Assembly: GCA_034409055.1 (NCBI GenBank)
Contig: DAOUMU010000207.1
Span: 1 to 7,253, forward strand
Source of the DNA: DAOUMU01 sp034409055
GTDB lineage: Bacteria; Chloroflexota; Anaerolineae; 4572-78; J111
Length of the DNA: 7,253 bases
Reading direction: 5' to 3'
The translations under genes were made by a program, and so were the position numbers. The notes below the pieces were generated by a model. It searched no databases and had not been told where the DNA came from. It worked only from the letters and a program-made list of their open reading frames with translations. Of this stretch, positions 5,201 to 7,253 are shown piece after piece (the stretch's first letter is position 1; each line of letters starts with the position of its first letter).

Positions 5201-5275
5201 GCCGGGGTAGCTCAGTCTGGTAGCAGCGCCTGATTGAAGATCAGGAGGTCCTCAGTTCAAATCTGAGCCCCGGCA
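5201..5275 (+). tRNA. tRNA-Phe(GAA)
   Basis: Acceptor GCCGGGG/CCCCGGC, anticodon stem CCTGA/TCAGG with loop TTGAAGA, T-arm CTCAG-TTCAAAT-CTGAG, discriminator A. The D-stem GCTC/CAGC has a C-C mismatch at its inner pair. No encoded CCA. The next tRNA-like gene follows after five bases. Confidence 0.93.
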
Positions 5276-5280
5276 CCTGA

Positions 5281-5365
5281 GGGAAGGCAAGCCGATGGGC
5301 GACGGCAGCGGTTCTGAAAACCGACGAGGTGCAAGCCCTTGGGGGTTCGACTCCCTCCCTTCCCG
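5281..5365 (+). tRNA. Abnormal class II tRNA, Ser(TGA)-like
   Basis: The ends are sound: acceptor GGGAAGG/CCTTCCC, T-arm GGGGG-TTCGACT-CCCTC, D-stem GCCG/CGGC, and a variable arm that can pair (GAGG/CCTT). The discriminator is G as in serine tRNAs. The anticodon arm is odd. A 5-bp stem GCGGT/ACCGA (outer pair G-A) closes loop TCTGAAA, giving TGA but with C at position 33, where U is almost universal. The alternative stem CGGTT/AACCG leaves only five loop bases. Three bases instead of two separate acceptor and D-stem. It does not fit a selenocysteine tRNA. It is a degenerate or unusual serine tRNA, possibly non-functional. Confidence 0.6.
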
Positions 5366-5376
5366 CTGAGTTCAGA

Positions 5377-5614
5377 GCTTTCTCGGAAAGTCAATGATGG
5401 CTTTACGATAATACGCACTACGCACTACGTAACTACGAAACTGCGTTTTCATTACCCGACATTACAAATCAGAAACCAGGTTTTTCCCTGACAAAGGCTC
5501 CTGAACTGGCCTGGAAAGCTCGAAAAACAACCTTTTTGGCTTGCTCAGACGACAAAAAACCTGGTTTCTCTGTCCATGTCGGGTAGTAAGATGGTTAATG
5601 ACTTTCCGAGAACT
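5377..5614. repeat. Left end: three palindromes nested in one another
   Basis: From outside in: TTCTCGGAAAGTCA (5380-5393) with TGACTTTCCGAGAA (5599-5612); TACCCGACAT (5453-5462) with ATGTCGGGTA (5576-5585); AGAAACCAGGTTTTT (5471-5485) with AAAAACCTGGTTTCT (5555-5569). All three pairs are perfect. Heptamer units TACGCAC TACGCAC (5412-5425) with decayed copies fill the space between the outer and middle arms. The pattern looks like palindromic elements inserted into each other. Confidence 0.8.
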
Positions 5615-5636
5615 TTTATATACAGGAGGTGTAACT

Positions 5637-5678
5637 ATGCTGGAAACATCAAGATCATGGAGAAACTTTGTTCCCTGA
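5637..5678 (+). CDS. Possible 13-codon leader peptide
   Basis: MLETSRSWRNFVP, preceded by AGGAGGTG (5624-5631), the best ribosome site in the window, with a five-base spacer to the ATG. The stop is followed at once by a hairpin. It is in the same frame as the large gene downstream, with two stops between them, so it could also be the relic of a longer N-terminus. Its order, strong ribosome site then short ORF then hairpin then gene with a weak site, is that of a translational or attenuation leader. Confidence 0.4.
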   Translation: MLETSRSWRNFVP

Positions 5679-5698
5679 TACCGGATAATCATTCGGTA
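5679..5698 (+). promoter_or_regulatory. Hairpin between leader ORF and main gene
   Basis: TACCGGAT (5679-5686) and ATTCGGTA (5691-5698) form eight pairs, one G-U, with loop AATC. It starts directly after the leader stop codon. No T-run follows, so it is not a terminator by itself. It could act in translation control, or be a protein-binding palindrome. Confidence 0.45.
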
Positions 5699-5762
5699 AC
5701 TCACAAGAGGCAAACTATTTTTGTTACAAAAATTAAAAGCGCTAAAGGATAGAGACAATCTG

Positions 5763-6608
5763 ATGGACAAAGAAATCTTAAAGCAGCACTTCGCCAAAAT
5801 TGGAGCCATCCTTGAAATTGAGGTTGCCCCGACCGGGCGTCGTTTCCAGCAATATCGACCAGGCTTTGATTTTCTCATGGTCGATTTCTGGCTTGATATC
5901 ATTCGCCACAAGCGGAATGAACTGTTTAAGCTGACCATTCGAGAGGATGTTCAGGATGATTTAGCCTTCCTGGCCATTGATATTCAGCCTGAGCAACGTC
6001 ATTTGCTGTTACTGCTCAGACGATTGGCCGTAGATGCTGATCGTCGCAAGGAGAAATTTCTCTGCGGCCATGATGAGCGGCATTGGTTCGTGGCGACGGT
6101 TCCCGATGCCAGCGGTGTGACCAACGTCGCAGCAGCGATGGAAGCGTTGAAGCCCGAGGCGGCCATCCAGTTGCAACGTCGATATGGGGTGAAGCCTAAA
6201 AACAGGAACAGGCGTCGCAACGCCGGTTTCATTCGCCAGGGTGAGTGGTTTTTCTTACCACGTCCGGAGTTTGAGTTAACCAATCCCCACTTGATTCTGC
6301 GCAATGAGCCGATTCGGCGCGGTCGTAGCAAGCCACACATCGTAGAGCAGCTTTATCGCACCGGTGGTGTCACCGTGTATGTAAACTTCAGATATCCGAA
6401 CGGCTTGACAGAAGATCAATATCGCCAGCTTATCAAACGCGATCCGTCAGCCCGCAAACTCAATTGGCAAGTTATGCGACGCAATCCGCGTGTCTATGCC
6501 AGAGGCAAGGTGCGACACCCCGATCACAAGACCATTGTGCTACCGTTTTGGCATCAAGTGGATCTGAGTGGCGAAAGCATCACCTTGAACGTAACCTTTC
6601 TGGATTAA
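5763..6608 (+). CDS. Conserved-looking protein of unknown function carried by the inserted segment
   Basis: A 281-residue soluble protein; I cannot assign a family. I prefer the ATG at 5763, with AAAGGA 13 bases upstream, over the in-frame TTG at 5721, because residues before it look like a translated leader. There is no signal peptide or membrane segment. Residues 1-60 resemble a small domain starting MDKEILKQHFAKIG. A strand-rich part follows, ending in HLLLLLRR (80-87). FLCGHDERHWFVATV (99-113) and a basic stretch with the strongly aromatic GFIRQGEWFFLPRP (155-168) look like conserved cores. EQLYRTGG (195-202) and YARGKVRHPDHKTIVLPFWH (245-264) follow. His and Cys residues at 101, 103, 107, 252, 255 and 264 could bind metal. 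The protein is rich in Arg and Lys, which would suit nucleic-acid binding. It is not a recognisable transposase. It is followed by a hairpin at 6628-6655. Confidence 0.8.
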   Translation: MDKEILKQHFAKIGAILEIEVAPTGRRFQQYRPGFDFLMVDFWLDIIRHKRNELFKLTIREDVQDDLAFLAIDIQPEQRHLLLLLRRLAVDADRRKEKFLCGHDERHWFVATVPDASGVTNVAAAMEALKPEAAIQLQRRYGVKPKNRNRRRNAGFIRQGEWFFLPRPEFELTNPHLILRNEPIRRGRSKPHIVEQLYRTGGVTVYVNFRYPNGLTEDQYRQLIKRDPSARKLNWQVMRRNPRVYARGKVRHPDHKTIVLPFWHQVDLSGESITLNVTFLD

Positions 6609-6627
6609 CCGGTCAGGCTATTAGAAA

Positions 6628-6655
6628 AGGGGCACGGTTGTGCCGCCGTGCCCCT
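6628..6655 (+). terminator. Terminator-like hairpin after the unknown gene
   Basis: AGGGGCACGG (6628-6637) pairs perfectly with CCGTGCCCCT (6646-6655) around an eight-base loop. The following sequence has only scattered T, so termination may be inefficient. Confidence 0.6.
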
Positions 6656-6687
6656 ATCCTTAATGGTTCTCTGCACATCTATCTGAG

Positions 6688-6759
6688 AGTTCTTGGAAAA
6701 TCATTGACCATTCAAGATTTATACTTATCGTAAAGCCATCATTGACTTTCCGGAAAAGC
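6688..6759. repeat. Right end: inner and outer inverted-repeat arms
   Basis: The inner arm (6688-6711, AGTTCTTGGAAAATCATTGA...) and the outer arm (6725-6759, TTATCGTAAAGCCATCATTG...) are head-to-head copies of the same core. Each also has its partner on the left side at 5591-5614 and 5377-5411. The right end lacks the nested hairpins of the left end. Confidence 0.75.
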
Positions 6760-6771
6760 TTTACCTTACTT

Positions 6772-6842
6772 TGGGAGGTCGTCTAACGGAAGGACACCTG
6801 ACTTTGGATCAGGCAATGGGGGTTCGAGTCCCTCCCTCCCAG
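6772..6842 (+). tRNA. tRNA-Gln(TTG)
   Basis: Acceptor TGGGAGG/CCTCCCA, D-arm GTC/GAC, anticodon stem CCTGA/TCAGG with loop CTTTGGA, T-arm GGGGG-TTCGAGT-CCCTC, discriminator G. It is the first tRNA after the inserted segment. No encoded CCA. Confidence 0.95.
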
Positions 6843-6849
6843 TCCGATC

Positions 6850-6891
6850 TCTGAAATCGAAAATCTGAAATCTGAAATCCAAAATCCATAT
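6850..6891. repeat. Six heptamers before tRNA-Leu(TAA)
   Basis: Strict 7-bp register: TCTGAAA, TCGAAAA, TCTGAAA, TCTGAAA, TCCAAAA, TCCATAT. It ends two bases before the tRNA and has the same layout as the array before tRNA-Glu. Confidence 0.75.
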
Positions 6892-6893
6892 GA

Positions 6894-6976
6894 GCCACCG
6901 TGGCGGAATAGGCAGACGCACGCGACTTAAAATCGTGTGGGCTTAGCTCGTGCGGGTTCGACTCCCGCCGGTGGCA
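6894..6976 (+). tRNA. tRNA-Leu(TAA)
   Basis: Acceptor GCCACCG/CGGTGGC, D-arm leucine-like, anticodon stem CGCGA/TCGTG (one G-U) with loop CTTAAAA, a normal class II variable arm (TGGGCTTAGCTCG), T-arm GCGGG-TTCGACT-CCCGC, discriminator A. This is the regular counterpart of the shortened Leu(TAG). No encoded CCA. Confidence 0.96.
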
Positions 6977-6983
6977 CTCTGCT

Positions 6984-7026
6984 GAAGGATGAAGGATGAA
7001 ATTTTGGGCTTTATCCTCCATCTTTC
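6984..7026. repeat. Heptamer-derived hairpin before tRNA-Pro
   Basis: GAAGGAT GAAGGAT units (6984-6997) lie in an arm that pairs with 7011-7026 at 13 of 16 positions. Confidence 0.55.
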
Positions 7027-7037
7027 GTCCAAGCAAT

Positions 7038-7111
7038 CGGGGTGTGGTGTAGTCTGGAAGCATGCTGCGTTTGGGACGCAGTGGTCAGAGGTTCGAATCC
7101 TCTCACCCCGA
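7038..7111 (+). tRNA. tRNA-Pro(TGG)
   Basis: Acceptor CGGGGTG/CACCCCG, anticodon stem CTGCG/CGCAG with loop TTTGGGA, T-arm AGAGG-TTCGAAT-CCTCT, discriminator A. The leading C of the acceptor is typical for bacterial proline tRNA. No encoded CCA. Confidence 0.96.
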
Positions 7112-7163
7112 CTTTTGGTCAGTGATCAGTCAATGTCATTAAGTTAAGGAAGCCATTCCAGAC

Positions 7164-7253
7164 CTGACAGGTTTCACATGCCACTTTTCGGCGTAAATGC
7201 ATCCCTGATCAGAACGAATCTGGCTCAAAATGACACCTTTGAAAACCTGTCAG
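7164..7253. repeat. Inverted repeat reaching the window edge
   Basis: CTGACAGGTTT (7164-7174) and AAACCTGTCAG (7243-7253) are perfect inverted copies enclosing 68 bases without a gene. The right arm may continue beyond the window. It is a further palindromic element of the type seen at 525-582, 1616-1687 and 5453-5585. Confidence 0.65.

Larger units (their letters stand above)
5377..6759. mobile_element. Inverted-repeat-bounded segment inserted in the tRNA cluster
   Basis: Positions 5377-5411 and 6725-6759 are 35-bp inverted copies with 33 matches (core CGGAAAGTCAATGATGGC). A second, inner pair, 5591-5614 and 6688-6711, matches at 21 of 24 positions and shares the core motif TTCTCGGAAAGTCA. 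The segment begins 12 bases after the Ser-like tRNA and ends 12 bases before tRNA-Gln. It holds one long gene of unknown function and no recognisable transposase. I see no target-site duplication. The structure suggests a non-autonomous or composite element, or a cargo gene caught between two copies of a palindromic element. Confidence 0.6.

Noticed and set aside
5281..5365. Selenocysteine tRNA
   Set aside because: The anticodon would have to be TCA, the acceptor has seven and not eight pairs, and the D-stem has four and not six pairs.
5462..5938. 158-codon minus-strand frame
   Set aside because: It covers nested palindromes and the antisense of the unknown gene; its composition is not protein-like and there is no ribosome site.
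4398..6891. Heptamer arrays as CRISPR
   Set aside because: Units are 7 bp and directly contiguous, with no spacers of uniform length.

Overview
The window looks like a chromosomal or accessory stretch of a repeat-rich bacterium, most plausibly a Chloroflexota member of the Anaerolineae/Caldilineae type. That assignment is an inference from style: long intergenic spacers full of palindromes and 7-bp repeats, secreted lipoproteins with proline-rich linkers, and tRNA genes without encoded CCA. No phylogenetic marker is present.

Positions 1-3460 carry ordinary cell-envelope genes. A minus-strand gene cut by the window edge encodes the membrane N-terminus of a polyprenyl glycosylphosphotransferase-type sugar transferase. 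Next comes a minus-strand lipoprotein, a NMT1/THI5-like ABC substrate-binding protein with no permease or ATPase beside it. A divergent control region follows with two credible sigma70-type promoters, a 20-bp operator-like palindrome and a large hairpin in the 5' leader of the binding protein. The plus-strand partner encodes a lipoprotein with three LysM domains and ends in a strong terminator. A small 84-residue protein with two CxxC pairs follows.

Positions 3460-4080 hold no clear protein gene. They contain a promoter-like sequence and two similar units, each with a TGGCTCAT...ATGCGGC motif followed by a GC-rich terminator. They may be a pair of small RNAs or leaders just upstream of the tRNA cluster; the second unit also holds a doubtful 56-codon ORF.

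Positions 4080-7111 are a twelve-gene tRNA cluster, all on the plus strand: Trp, Asn, Lys, Ser(GCT), Leu(TAG), Arg(TCG), Glu, Phe, a Ser(TGA)-like gene, Gln, Leu(TAA) and Pro. Several are abnormal. Leu(TAG) lacks the long variable arm that Leu(TAA) in the same cluster has. The Ser(TGA)-like gene has C instead of U at position 33. Trp, Arg and Phe have stem mismatches. The longer spacers are built from 7-bp repeats in strict register.

Between the Ser-like and Gln tRNAs sits a 1.38-kb segment (5377-6759) bounded by a 35-bp inverted repeat (33/35 matches) and a second, inner 24-bp inverted repeat (21/24) sharing the same core. It carries one 281-residue protein of unknown function, preceded by a 13-codon leader ORF with a near-perfect Shine-Dalgarno sequence and a hairpin. 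Its left end is a set of palindromes nested one inside another. This segment, with the degenerate tRNAs around it, is the most unusual part of the window. The last 90 bases contain one more inverted repeat that reaches the window edge.
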